From Oceanospirillum linum (GTDB lineage: Bacteria > Pseudomonadota > Gammaproteobacteria > Pseudomonadales > Halomonadaceae), in assembly GCF_900182785.1 (NCBI RefSeq), contig NZ_FXTS01000004.1:124001-188000 (forward strand): a DNA stretch of 64,000 nt. The letters run 5' to 3'. Under the pieces are notes generated by a model. It did not search any database and was not told the DNA's origin. It was given only the letters and a program-made list of their open reading frames with translations. The position numbers were made by a program, and so were the translations under genes. This document shows, one piece after another, positions 7,774 to 16,203 of this stretch. The first letter of the stretch is position 1. Every line of letters starts with the position of its first letter.

Positions 7774-9690
7774 CTATGGGTCGAGCCGGAACTGCCCCAC
7801 CAGGCCCTGAAGTTTCTCAGCCTGACCCCGCAATGCACTACTCTCCTCTGCAAGCAAAGATGCGGCCTGGGTATTCTGTTCAGAGCTGTCGCTGATTTGG
7901 ACAATATGCGAGTTAATTTCCCTGGTGACACTGGACTGCTCTTCCGTCGCCGTCGCCACCTGAATATTGAGTTCAGAGATCTGTCGTATATCAACCTGAA
8001 TCGCTTCCAGTGCCTGGCAGGCCTGCTCAGCAGCCTCGACACTCTGTCGGGTATATCGCCCGGACTGCTCAACTTTATCTACAGCACTTTTAGCTTCATG
8101 TTGCAGCTCATCAATCATAATCTGGATTTCATCTGTCGAGTCACTGGTTCGCTGAGCTAAGTTACGTACCTCGTCAGCAACAACCGCAAAACCCCGGCCC
8201 TGCTCACCTGCCCGAGCAGCTTCAATGGCAGCATTCAGAGCCAGAAGGTTTGTCTGCTCTGAAATACCCCGTATCACTTCCAGGACAGAACCAATGCTGT
8301 CACTCTTTTCTGCCAAGCGGGCAATAACCTGGGCCACACCTTCCATCTCCCCTTCCATAGAAGAGCTTTGTTGCTGAGCCTGGCTAACAACATGGCGCGC
8401 AAGATCCGTATGCTCCACCACCTTCTCAGTTGCACCTGCTGCTGCCGCAGCATTCTGAGCAATTTCGGCCGTGGCAGCACCCATTTCATGAATCGCCGAA
8501 GCAACCCAAGTGGTCTTATCCTGCTGGGATTGGCTGGAGTTTCGGGTCTGCTCAGAGTTGGCGGAAACGTCCACTGAGGTCTGTTTCACGCCCTGAGCCG
8601 TAACGGAGACCTCACTCAAAACGTTATGAATATTGCCAATGAAGGCATTAAAACCTCTGCCCACACGGGAGATTTCTGAATCACCTTTATCATCTAACCT
8701 CTGACAAAGATCACCGCCGCTATCACCCATCTTCTGAAAAAGTGCAGCCAGATCATTCAGTGGCCGAGAAAGAGAGCGGGCCAACCAGATACCAATAACA
8801 CCAAAAATCACGACGATAATCAGGATCGTCGCCATCGCCTTATATTCAGCGCGGTCAAGCTGAGCATAAAGCTCCGACTCAGGCACCTGTGCAATGACGT
8901 ACCATTTCAGGCTGGGGATATAACTTGCTGCAACCAGATAGTCACCAGAGCGGATAAAAGCAAAGTCCTGCTGCTGCAGCAATGACTGGACATTGGCCTG
9001 AGGATACATTTGCGCAAGCCGGCGCGAGTTATTGTATGACGCATCAAAATGGATCTGTACAACACCATCCCCATCCGCCAGATAAACAAAGCCGCTATTC
9101 TCTAACCGGAACTCCTTTAAATAGGCCGCCAACTCATCAAAAGAACGTGACGCTCCGGAGGAGCCGCGCCCATTCACCTGTTGATAGTTAACAAAAACAT
9201 CTATATTGCCTTCCGGATAGGTATAAGTGCTGGCAGACTCTGCCTGGCCACTGTCTCTGAAACGAAAAAACCAGCCATCGAGCTGCCCCTCTTGCAAGAC
9301 CCGCAAAAAGCCATCCTGATTCCAGTAACGGGCTGTGTCCCGGTCAACAAAAGAGGCATTGCTGAGGTTATTCTGTTCAGCCACATTCCTCAGATACTGA
9401 ATCAGCTCCTGCTCTCCCTCCGCATCAGCTCCTTTCTCAAGCCAGCTAAGCACAAAGCTGTTTTCTGCAATACTGCGAGTCAGTACCTGCATGCTGGTAA
9501 TTTCTTTATCGATCGCATTACGGATTCGCTTTACCACATTAGGCAGTTCAGAGGACTCAAGGCGATCCACCAGCACTTTTCGCGCCTCGGTATGCCCAAT
9601 CCAGCCGGTGATACAGGCTGAGGCCAGAACAGCAATGATCAGAGTCATCAACAGACGATTCTGGATTGACAATTGACGGAAGGTCTTCAT
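7774..9690 (-). CDS. Methyl-accepting chemotaxis protein with periplasmic Cache domain
   Basis: The 638-residue transmembrane chemoreceptor has TM1 at about 12-30, a double-Cache-like sensor at about 40-275, TM2 at about 285-305, HAMP at about 304-360 and a full signalling hairpin. The hairpin tip reads E-Q-T-N-L-L-A-L-N-A-A-I-E-A-A-R, the CheA/CheW contact. The sensor carries an FVYLADGDGVVQIH stretch typical of Cache ligand pockets, but the ligand cannot be told. It starts 234 bases from the divergent flagellin gene, so motility functions cluster here. No sigma-28 box was seen on its own upstream side. Confidence 0.9.
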   Translation of the reverse strand: MKTFRQLSIQNRLLMTLIIAVLASACITGWIGHTEARKVLVDRLESSELPNVVKRIRNAIDKEITSMQVLTRSIAENSFVLSWLEKGADAEGEQELIQYLRNVAEQNNLSNASFVDRDTARYWNQDGFLRVLQEGQLDGWFFRFRDSGQAESASTYTYPEGNIDVFVNYQQVNGRGSSGASRSFDELAAYLKEFRLENSGFVYLADGDGVVQIHFDASYNNSRRLAQMYPQANVQSLLQQQDFAFIRSGDYLVAASYIPSLKWYVIAQVPESELYAQLDRAEYKAMATILIIVVIFGVIGIWLARSLSRPLNDLAALFQKMGDSGGDLCQRLDDKGDSEISRVGRGFNAFIGNIHNVLSEVSVTAQGVKQTSVDVSANSEQTRNSSQSQQDKTTWVASAIHEMGAATAEIAQNAAAAAGATEKVVEHTDLARHVVSQAQQQSSSMEGEMEGVAQVIARLAEKSDSIGSVLEVIRGISEQTNLLALNAAIEAARAGEQGRGFAVVADEVRNLAQRTSDSTDEIQIMIDELQHEAKSAVDKVEQSGRYTRQSVEAAEQACQALEAIQVDIRQISELNIQVATATEEQSSVTREINSHIVQISDSSEQNTQAASLLAEESSALRGQAEKLQGLVGQFRLDP

Positions 9691-9820
9691 GGTCGCAGCA
9701 TCTCAAAGTTAAACTAAAGGTTAATAGATAAATTATTCTAGACCTTTTACTCAAATTACCAAAGAAAAAACTCAGTGAGTTACACACTAAAAGAACAGTT
9801 ATCTTTCTTTACAAAAATAT

Positions 9821-9847
9821 TTAAGTTTATTAAAAACAAGCCGATAT
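9821..9847 (+). promoter_or_regulatory. Sigma-28 (FliA) promoter for flagellin
   Basis: TTAAGTTT, an 11-base spacer and GCCGATAT match the FliA consensus (TAAAGTTT-N11-GCCGATAA) at 14 of 16 positions with exact spacing. It lies about 78 bases upstream of the flagellin ATG. Confidence 0.9.
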
Positions 9848-9924
9848 CAGGTCTGCTACAGCTCAGTACGAATGGAACTCGAACTTTCTACTTTACGGAT
9901 TAATTTCTTCTCAAGGATGTCGAC

Positions 9925-11121
9925 ATGGCCCTGTTTGTAAACACTAACATCGCCGCTTTAAGTGGCCAGAAGCATCTGTCTAACGTTGTTTCGCGCATAA
10001 ACAGCTCTTATGAAAAGTTATCTTCCGGCAGCCGTATCAATAGCGCCAAAGATGACGCTGCAGGTCTACAGATATCCAATCGTCTGGAAACCCAAATTAC
10101 AGGTCTGAATCAGGCAACCCGGAATGCCAATGATGCGATCTCCATTGCGCAGATTGCAGAAGGTGCCATGGGAGAGATTACCAATAATTTTCAAAGGGTC
10201 CGTCAGCTGGCTGTCCAGGGGGGTAACCGTACGCTCTCTTCGGATGATCGTATTTCCCTCGGCCAGGAATTTGGAGAACTACTCACCACGAATGACGAGA
10301 TCGCTGAGCGTACGTCCTTTGGTAAGATTAAGCTGCTGAATAGTGAATCCCCTACTTCAGGTTTTCAGATTCAGACAGGGGCAAATGCAGGCGAGCAGAG
10401 TGAAATTACTACAGGTAACGCAACCCTTTCTGCACTTTTCGGAAAAATCCTTGAAAATGAGGGTGTTGGTGATCAGGTTTTTTCTGCCATGTCCAATACT
10501 AACCTTGATGACTACGGAACCTTAGGCAAAGTGGTTGCCGCCTATATCGGCACAGGTAACGCCTCAACGGTGGATAACGCAGTGCTGGAGCTTTTCGGAG
10601 CTAATGCTGGTATTAGTGCCGTTAAAAACCTGGGTGAGAAGGCCGTAGGGACGGTTCAGTTCAATGTTGAAAATTTCACAAAAATTTTAACGACCGAGTT
10701 ACCGGACAACTCTGTCGGGGCCGCCATTCTGGATAATGCAGATCTGGATTGGGCAACGCTACTTCCGTCAGGCACACTGAACGAGGCCAGCATTGTTGCA
10801 CGGGGCTTTACCGGCGATGAGATCAAGAGTCTTCACGGGTTTGCCACCGATACCCTTCTCGATTCCATGTCAGGTATGATCACACAGATTGGCCGCCAGC
10901 GCTCTAAATTAGGTGCAGAACAGAATGGCATCACCTCTCTGATCCGCAGTAACAATACGATGGCCATGAATGTCGCAGCATCCAGATCCCAGATAACAGA
11001 CACTGATTTTGCTTACGAGACGGCGGAACTCACCCGTAACCAGATTATTCAGCAAGCATCATCGACTATTCTCTCCCAGACAAACCAGTTACCGCAGATT
11101 GCACTGTCGCTTCTGCGTTAA
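9925..11121 (+). CDS. fliC: Flagellin
   Basis: The 398-residue protein has both conserved flagellin ends: N-terminal MALFVNTNIAAL with the L-S-S-G-x-R-I-N-S-A-K-D-D-A-A-G-L motif, and a C-terminal D-F-A-Y-E-T-A-E-L-T-R-N-Q-I helix ending in a leucine-rich tail. The variable middle (about 150-300) has no resemblance I recognise. It is exported through the flagellar type III system and polymerises into the filament. The start has AAGGA eight bases upstream, and a strong FliA promoter lies ahead. It stands alone: no flaG, fliD, fliS or basal-body gene is near, so it may be an extra or detached flagellin gene. Confidence 0.93.
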   Translation: MALFVNTNIAALSGQKHLSNVVSRINSSYEKLSSGSRINSAKDDAAGLQISNRLETQITGLNQATRNANDAISIAQIAEGAMGEITNNFQRVRQLAVQGGNRTLSSDDRISLGQEFGELLTTNDEIAERTSFGKIKLLNSESPTSGFQIQTGANAGEQSEITTGNATLSALFGKILENEGVGDQVFSAMSNTNLDDYGTLGKVVAAYIGTGNASTVDNAVLELFGANAGISAVKNLGEKAVGTVQFNVENFTKILTTELPDNSVGAAILDNADLDWATLLPSGTLNEASIVARGFTGDEIKSLHGFATDTLLDSMSGMITQIGRQRSKLGAEQNGITSLIRSNNTMAMNVAASRSQITDTDFAYETAELTRNQIIQQASSTILSQTNQLPQIALSLLR

Positions 11122-11128
11122 CAAACCT

Positions 11129-11167
11129 CAGATACCGTAGCGCCTACACGGGTCGATACGGTATCTG
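11129..11167. terminator. Hairpin between convergent flagellin and merR genes
   Basis: Perfect 11-bp inverted repeat CAGATACCGTA/TACGGTATCTG with a 17-base loop, eight bases after the flagellin stop and overlapping the last codons of the MerR gene. The T-run is weak, so it may act as a processing or weak termination site. Confidence 0.6.
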
Positions 11168-11950
11168 TATTTCTGTCAGATACTCCTCCTGACGATCTGT
11201 TTCGTGAATATCCAACCTGTAAATCTCTATCGCCGGGCCTGACGCGATCAGCTGCTTTTCATCCATATACGCCTGCAGCCGCCGATACTCCTGCGTAATA
11301 GTTTCCGGACTTTCCCCCCGATAATAAAGGCAAAGATAATCACCTGCAGGCAAACACTCCTCCCCTTGCTCATCAAAAATAAAAACCTGTTTGTATGTTT
11401 GGTAATCTCCTTGCTCAAAAGCATCCTGCCCCAAAAAAACGCCCGCTTTACCCCAGGCAAAATAGGTAATTTTCTGATCAGCCATCTGACTCTCCAGCTC
11501 TTTGTGGATTCTGTCCACCTCCCAAAAGCTACTGGTTTCAGCCGATGAAATCCGCACCCGGCGTTCAGGTATCACCTGGTGACGAATCCCGCCACTAACA
11601 TCAATCCTCCGAGTCTGCTGCAGGTAAGCACGACGCCTAGTAAGCTCGTCTTCAAGCAGCTCCAACTCACGTTTTTTCTCCGTGATCGTAGCTAATTGCA
11701 AATCCAATAAATCTGCACTGCTGTCCAGTGTACGATCCTGTATAAAGCGAGCGATATCGCTTAAGCCTATATCCAACTTACGCAGGGTTCTGATCAGATT
11801 CAGCCGCCAGATCTGGCGGCTGTCATAGTAACGGTAGCCACTATCCGTTACTTTGGATGGCAGCAGCAGCCCCTGTTTTTCATAGTGCCTCAGGGTTTCT
11901 ACACTTATACCGTAAAGTTTGCTGACCTGACCGATGCGATACAGCTTCAT
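11144..11950 (-). CDS. MerR-family regulator with effector-binding domain (BmrR-like)
   Basis: The 268-residue protein has an N-terminal MerR winged helix (YRIGQVSKLYGISVETLRHYEKQGLL, then the S-G-Y-R-Y-Y motif), a coiled coil at about 75-115 and a C-terminal GyrI/BmrR-type effector domain. BmrR-like proteins bind lipophilic cations and activate drug efflux genes. It is divergent from a MATE pump whose promoter has the over-long 19-base spacer that MerR proteins untwist, so it very likely activates that pump. There is no cysteine pattern suggesting a metal sensor. Confidence 0.85.
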   Translation of the reverse strand: MKLYRIGQVSKLYGISVETLRHYEKQGLLLPSKVTDSGYRYYDSRQIWRLNLIRTLRKLDIGLSDIARFIQDRTLDSSADLLDLQLATITEKKRELELLEDELTRRRAYLQQTRRIDVSGGIRHQVIPERRVRISSAETSSFWEVDRIHKELESQMADQKITYFAWGKAGVFLGQDAFEQGDYQTYKQVFIFDEQGEECLPAGDYLCLYYRGESPETITQEYRRLQAYMDEKQLIASGPAIEIYRLDIHETDRQEEYLTEIQIPYRPV

Positions 11951-12037
11951 CTTTGCCCCCTGTAAATCATTTTCTGAGTCTCTGCCTTATTTCTCTTACC
12001 TGCCACCGCATGCTCAACCCGATATGCACCAAGGGCA

Positions 12038-12068
12038 TTGACTCTGTAATAGCTTGAGACTTTAAACT
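12038..12068 (+). promoter_or_regulatory. MerR-type promoter of the MATE gene (19-bp spacer)
   Basis: TTGACT at 12038-12043 and TAAACT at 12063-12068 are separated by exactly 19 bases, the diagnostic spacing of MerR-activated promoters. The spacer holds an imperfect dyad with arms near GACTCT and AGACTT. The GTG start follows at 12100. Confidence 0.6.
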
Positions 12069-12099
12069 GTTAATACGACCCAAAACAAGAGTAAACATT

Positions 12100-13434
12100 G
12101 TGTTAACAGCGGAAACAACATCTGCCGATCAAGTGGGAAAAACCCTGCTTCGGTTCGCCCTACCCTCCATTGCATCCGTCTGGGTATTTAGTCTGTACGG
12201 CATTATTGATGGCATTTTTGTCGGCCAGGGTGTCGGTGCAGAGGCTTTGGCAGCCGTTAATTTAAGCCTGCCCTTTGTGGGAATTCTATTTGCTGTCTCT
12301 ATTGTTATCAGCATCGGAGCTGCCACTGCAGCGGGAGTCCAGCGCGGGGCCGGTCGGCTCGGAGCCGCAAACCGTATTTTTTCATGTGCTGTTTACAGCC
12401 TACTGGCCTTCGGCCTTCTTGCCTGCTCTCTCAGCTTTATCTTTTTGGATCAGATCGCCTGGTTGCTGGGTGCCCGGGGCGAAATGGTTGATCGTGTCAG
12501 CGAATACCTGTCGGTACTCCTGTTTTTTAACACAGCCTACCTAGTCTCCTATGCCCTGGAAGTATTCTGCAAGGTAGACGGCTTTCCCGGCCGTGAACTG
12601 TTTGCCATCTGCCTTGCTGCATTAACCAACATCCTGCTGGATTACCTGTTTATTATTGAGCTGGAGATGGGGCTAACCGGGGCGGCACTGGCAACCGGCA
12701 TCGCTCAGTCAACAAGCCTGCTTGTCTTGCTGCTGCATTTTATGGGCCTGCTAGGTAACCGCGGCAGCCTAAAATTGGTTGCAATGACTCCCCGCTGGTC
12801 ACAACTGATCCGATTTATTCGCACAGGGCTGCCGGACGGCATTACCGAAATGTCGATGGGACTGATCTTATTGGCCTTTAACAATGCCATTGCACTTTAT
12901 TTAGGAATCCCCGCACTGGCTGCTTTTAGCGTTATCGGCTATATCAGTATTATGATGCTGCAAACCTTTTTAGGCTTAACTCAGGGTATGCAGCCCTTAG
13001 TCAGTTTTTTAAATGGCCAGGGCGAAACTCAGCTATTGCGCCGGGTACTGCATTTAACCTTAGGCGCAGCGCTCATTTTAGGAATAAGCGCCTACAGCCT
13101 GATCTACTGTTTTGGTAACTCAGTGGCAGGTTTTTTTCTGGATGATACAGATCTCATCCACCTGTCACATCAGCTCATGATGCTCTTTTGCCTTGGCTTT
13201 ATTGTCATGGGGCTCAATGTTGTCAGCGCGGGCTACTTCACCGCACTGGAAAAACCTCTGCTGGCAGGCAGTATCTCTCTGTCCCGTGGTGGAGTCCTGG
13301 TAGCCATTCTGCTGCTTATTATTCCACTGATCTGGAGTGTGGACAGTATCTGGTTGATTCCGCTGATCAGCGAAACGATAGTATTGATGCTAAGTATTGC
13401 ACTGCTGAAGTACTACCAGCCTACAGGTGTCTAA
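12100..13434 (+). CDS. MATE-family multidrug efflux transporter
   Basis: The 444-residue inner-membrane protein has about twelve hydrophobic segments. The MATE N-lobe start is visible (LLRFALPSIASVWVFSLYGIIDGIFVGQGVG, with G-V-G-A-E-A-L-A-A-V-N), as is the repeat at the C-lobe (M-L-Q-T-F-L-G-L-T-Q-G-M-Q-P). MATE pumps export cationic drugs in exchange for Na+ or H+. The start is a GTG with an AAGAG ribosome site. The divergent MerR regulator and its 19-bp-spacer promoter indicate drug-inducible expression. Confidence 0.9.
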   Translation: MLTAETTSADQVGKTLLRFALPSIASVWVFSLYGIIDGIFVGQGVGAEALAAVNLSLPFVGILFAVSIVISIGAATAAGVQRGAGRLGAANRIFSCAVYSLLAFGLLACSLSFIFLDQIAWLLGARGEMVDRVSEYLSVLLFFNTAYLVSYALEVFCKVDGFPGRELFAICLAALTNILLDYLFIIELEMGLTGAALATGIAQSTSLLVLLLHFMGLLGNRGSLKLVAMTPRWSQLIRFIRTGLPDGITEMSMGLILLAFNNAIALYLGIPALAAFSVIGYISIMMLQTFLGLTQGMQPLVSFLNGQGETQLLRRVLHLTLGAALILGISAYSLIYCFGNSVAGFFLDDTDLIHLSHQLMMLFCLGFIVMGLNVVSAGYFTALEKPLLAGSISLSRGGVLVAILLLIIPLIWSVDSIWLIPLISETIVLMLSIALLKYYQPTGV

Positions 13435-13614
13435 AAAACACCTAAAAAGCACTCTCTTTTAGTCTTTTTTTTCAAAAAAGCGACCTGATTTAGCAATTTT
13501 TGTTTATATGACGCCCCTATAAATTGATATTGCCTAGACCAAGGATAATATACTCCTCCACCTTAAAATAATGCGGACTAATTCCGATAACAATAACGAT
13601 TGAGGGTAACGCGT

Positions 13615-14979
13615 ATGTCGAATGACGCCTTAGCAGCGGACGCGACGAAGAGAAAAAGCAGCATCTGGAAATTTATTATCCCATCTCTGCTCGGTCTGCT
13701 GCTCTTTATGACACCGGTAGCCTACGATGGTAGTGTTACAATCCCGGTGGCCGTATTGGCCGGCATGTTCAAGAGCTTGCTCGGTGATCAGGCCCCGTTA
13801 GTCGTCACGGGACTGATCTGTATTGCTGCAATCCTGTCTGTCGTAACGACATTTTTCAAACCTTTGCATAATCATAAACTGATAAAAACTTTATTCCTGA
13901 CCAGTTATCCCTGGCTGGTAATGCGTGTACTCGGTGCTGTTTTTGCAATTATGACCATCAACGAGCTAGGTCCCGGTATGATCTGGCATGAGTACACAGG
14001 TGCTCTGGTTCTGAAAGAACTGATGCCAACCCTACTGGCTGTATTTCTCTTTGCAGGATTGTTGCTGCCGCTACTGCTGGATTTTGGTCTGCTTGAACTA
14101 ACCGGAAGCCTGATGAGTAAGATAATGCGTCCGTTATTTAACCTACCCGGCCGCTCTGCAATTGACTGTACAACCTCATGGTTAGGCGATGGCACTGTAG
14201 GCGTCATGCTGACCAGTCAGCAATATGAGCAAAAAATGTACACCAAACGGGAAGCTGCAGTTATTGCCACGACCTTCTCAGCAGTATCCATCAGTTTCGC
14301 GCTGGTCGTTATTGCACAGGTAAAGCTGGAACACCTGTTTATTCCATTTTATCTGGCCGTTTCTCTGGCCGGTTTTGTTGCTGCATTAATTATCCCAAGA
14401 CTCCCACCGCTACGCTGGAAGTCAAACCAATACGATGATGGCACAGAAGCAGAAAACTGCGAGCTTGCAAAGAAACCCATCTCTGAACTCTTTACCCTCG
14501 GCATAAGACAAGCCATTGCACGGGCAGAAAAAAGTAAAGGCTTTAAGGCTGTTCTGGCGGATGGTAGTAAAAATGCAGCGGAGATGGTGTTCTGTGTACT
14601 GCCAGTCGTTATGGCGGTAGGTACGATTGCACTGGTAATTGCCGAGAATACATCTTTCTTCAGTATTCTGGGCACCCCTTATGTCCCTTTACTGGAGCTA
14701 CTGCATATCCCTGAAGCGACAAAAGCATCGGAAACCCTGGTCGTAGGTTTTGCGGATATGTTCATCCCTTCAATCATGGCCACGTCCATTGAAAGCGAGA
14801 TGACCCGGTTTGTGATTGCGGCGGTGTCCATCACCCAGTTAATCTACCTGTCAGAGGTCGGAGCCTTAATTCTGGGCAGCAAAATTCCGGTTAATATTTT
14901 TGAGCTATTTATCATCTTTATTTTGCGCACCCTTATCACGTTACCTGTGATTGCCGGCGTTGCGCATCTGGTATTCTGA
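13615..14979 (+). CDS. YjiH-family membrane protein with nucleoside-recognition (gate) domains
   Basis: The polytopic protein is of the YjiH family. It has two Gate-type regions, seen as S-A-I-D-C-T-T-S-W-L-G-D-G-T-V-G in the first half and E-M-V-F-C-V-L-P-V-V-M-A-V-G-T in the second. These proteins are annotated as nucleoside-recognition proteins; actual transport is unproven. The frame opens at a TTG at 13600, but the ATG at 13615 has GAGGG eight bases upstream and is the better start. It is a single gene ending in a terminator at 14992-15039. A different Gate protein lies at 43374-44450. Confidence 0.82.
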   Translation: MSNDALAADATKRKSSIWKFIIPSLLGLLLFMTPVAYDGSVTIPVAVLAGMFKSLLGDQAPLVVTGLICIAAILSVVTTFFKPLHNHKLIKTLFLTSYPWLVMRVLGAVFAIMTINELGPGMIWHEYTGALVLKELMPTLLAVFLFAGLLLPLLLDFGLLELTGSLMSKIMRPLFNLPGRSAIDCTTSWLGDGTVGVMLTSQQYEQKMYTKREAAVIATTFSAVSISFALVVIAQVKLEHLFIPFYLAVSLAGFVAALIIPRLPPLRWKSNQYDDGTEAENCELAKKPISELFTLGIRQAIARAEKSKGFKAVLADGSKNAAEMVFCVLPVVMAVGTIALVIAENTSFFSILGTPYVPLLELLHIPEATKASETLVVGFADMFIPSIMATSIESEMTRFVIAAVSITQLIYLSEVGALILGSKIPVNIFELFIIFILRTLITLPVIAGVAHLVF

Positions 14980-14991
14980 CCAGATAACCTC

Positions 14992-15039
14992 GCCCCTTAA
15001 CTGCGGCGACTTTGTATCGCTGGGGTTAAAGGGGCTTTT
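14992..15039. terminator. Terminator after the YjiH-family gene
   Basis: GCCCCTTAAC pairs with GTTAAAGGGGC (one bulge) and is followed by four T on the plus strand. It lies between convergent genes, so it may also serve the minus-strand small protein. Confidence 0.65.
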
Positions 15040-15233
15040 CAGAAGTGGTGCTTGATAAGCTCACACTCAACAAGTTCGGCTTTACCCGAAAAAAGCTGCT
15101 GAGTCATTGCTGCGCAGGGCGCTCCCTGTGTCAGGCAAACACGACAGGGTATTTCTCCGCCCGCATCCTGCATCTGCTTTTTATTACGGCAAACAACCTC
15201 CGCTTTAGCCGCAGGCTTTTTCTGCTTCATCAT
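15039..15233 (-). CDS. Small cysteine-containing protein, unknown
   Basis: I do not recognise this protein of about 64 residues. It has a basic N-terminus (MMKQKKPAAKAE) and four cysteines arranged as C, then C-x-x-C after 17 residues, then C near PCAAM, with one more close to the end (VECELIKHHF); this could bind a metal. I prefer the ATG pair at 15233/15230 over an upstream TTG at 15299, because GAGAG precedes them at a proper distance. It could be a spurious frame; the cysteine pattern and ribosome site are the only support. Confidence 0.4.
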   Translation of the reverse strand: MMKQKKPAAKAEVVCRNKKQMQDAGGEIPCRVCLTQGAPCAAMTQQLFSGKAELVECELIKHHF

Positions 15234-15507
15234 GGCCGCTCTCAAATAAGCCAAGACTACAATGTTGAAACCGGCCTCACCAGCAATGAAATGGAACAAT
15301 TTCTGACATGATGAAAGACAACAGGAAAAAAATTTAAAACCGTTTAATTATCTCACCCTGAATGCAGTACCAGGACACACCTCATTTCATTCACTTACAT
15401 TTATCAGGGAAAAGCCTACAGAACAGATCCATATCCGCCTCTAGAATGCCCATAATTTTTTGACGGATATACCGCTCAAACATCATGGACTAAAAAGAGA
15501 TCACACC

Positions 15508-15675
15508 ATGCCCCACAGCACCACGAGCAAACGCCTGCAGAAAACATCTCTTCTTTGTGATGAACTTGCACTGACGATGGCTGAAATTCAGTCTCGCCTT
15601 GAAAACCGTCGTAGCAGGATGAGAGACAACATGGAGCGCATGGCAAAAGGTCTAAAAATCCAGGGGCGCTTTTAG
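15508..15675 (+). CDS. Small basic helical protein, unknown
   Basis: The ATG at 15508 has an AAGAGA ribosome site eight bases upstream and opens a 55-residue frame rich in Arg, Lys and Glu, with a likely amphipathic helix (LALTMAEIQSRLENRRSR). I do not recognise it. The frame extends upstream to 15460, but those codons lack a ribosome site. It stands alone on the plus strand, followed by a hairpin-rich stretch. It resembles the other small helical protein at 35139 in style only. Confidence 0.4.
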   Translation: MPHSTTSKRLQKTSLLCDELALTMAEIQSRLENRRSRMRDNMERMAKGLKIQGRF

Positions 15676-16203
15676 CCCGCCAGACCTCTGCATGGCGCCG
15701 ACCAACACATCAGAGTCTGCCTTTCTTTACAACTCAATACTCCGCAAGATCTGCAACACCATTCGCCCCCTCCTGAGAGAAAAACCAGAGCCTTCCTCAA
15801 AAGTATAAGGCTCTGCTCCTCCGAACAGAGCCACAATCCTGGAAAAAGCCCCCGAAAGCAAGCTATGGGAAAGTGCTGCTTGAGGCAGCACTCAGTCTCT
15901 CGCTTACCTTTAAAAAACAGGCAAAACATAAAGCGATACACTTTGATGTTTTGCATTTTAAAAAACGTGTCATATAATAAAGCATCTGAGATAAGAATTG
16001 GGTAATGCAGCTTTACTGCTTTGCCTATTATTCAAACTGGCACGCATCCTGTCGTATAGAAGGGGTGCGTTCTGATTTGCTGCAACCTGCCTGCACCAAA
16101 GACATGACTTGTTGAAACTTTAAGTTGATACATAAATCGTCTACCACTGAGTCAAATCAGTTACATGGCTTGGCAGATAATAAAAAGATCGGAGAGCATA
16201 GAT
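15676..16203. other. Long intergenic region upstream of paaA
   Basis: These 528 bases hold no credible gene. Besides the hairpins at 15787-15892 there is an 8-bp stem at 16042-16070 (ACGCATCC with GGGTGCGT, one G-T pair) in the probable paaA leader. I could not place a paa operator with confidence. Confidence 0.5.
15787..15892 (+). ncRNA. Hairpin-rich stretch with mutually exclusive stems, possible structured RNA
   Basis: Three arms can pair two ways: AGAGCCTT (15787-15794) with AAGGCTCT (15807-15814), or GGCTCTG (15809-15815) with CAGAGCC (15826-15832). A further perfect 8-bp hairpin, AGTGCTGC/GCAGCACT, follows at 15872-15892. This resembles an attenuator or small RNA, but no known family is recognised. 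Confidence 0.35.

Noticed and set aside
13435..13599. A terminator made by the long T-run after the MATE gene
   Set aside because: There is a T8 run but no convincing stem just before it.
15672..15956. A 94-codon minus-strand frame upstream of paaA
   Set aside because: Composition is not protein-like, no ribosome site is visible, and it lies over hairpins that explain the region better.
16035..16055. A sigma-54 promoter (TGGCAC ... ) upstream of paaA
   Set aside because: The GG element is present but the GC element at the required distance reads GT, and no enhancer-binding regulator gene is near.
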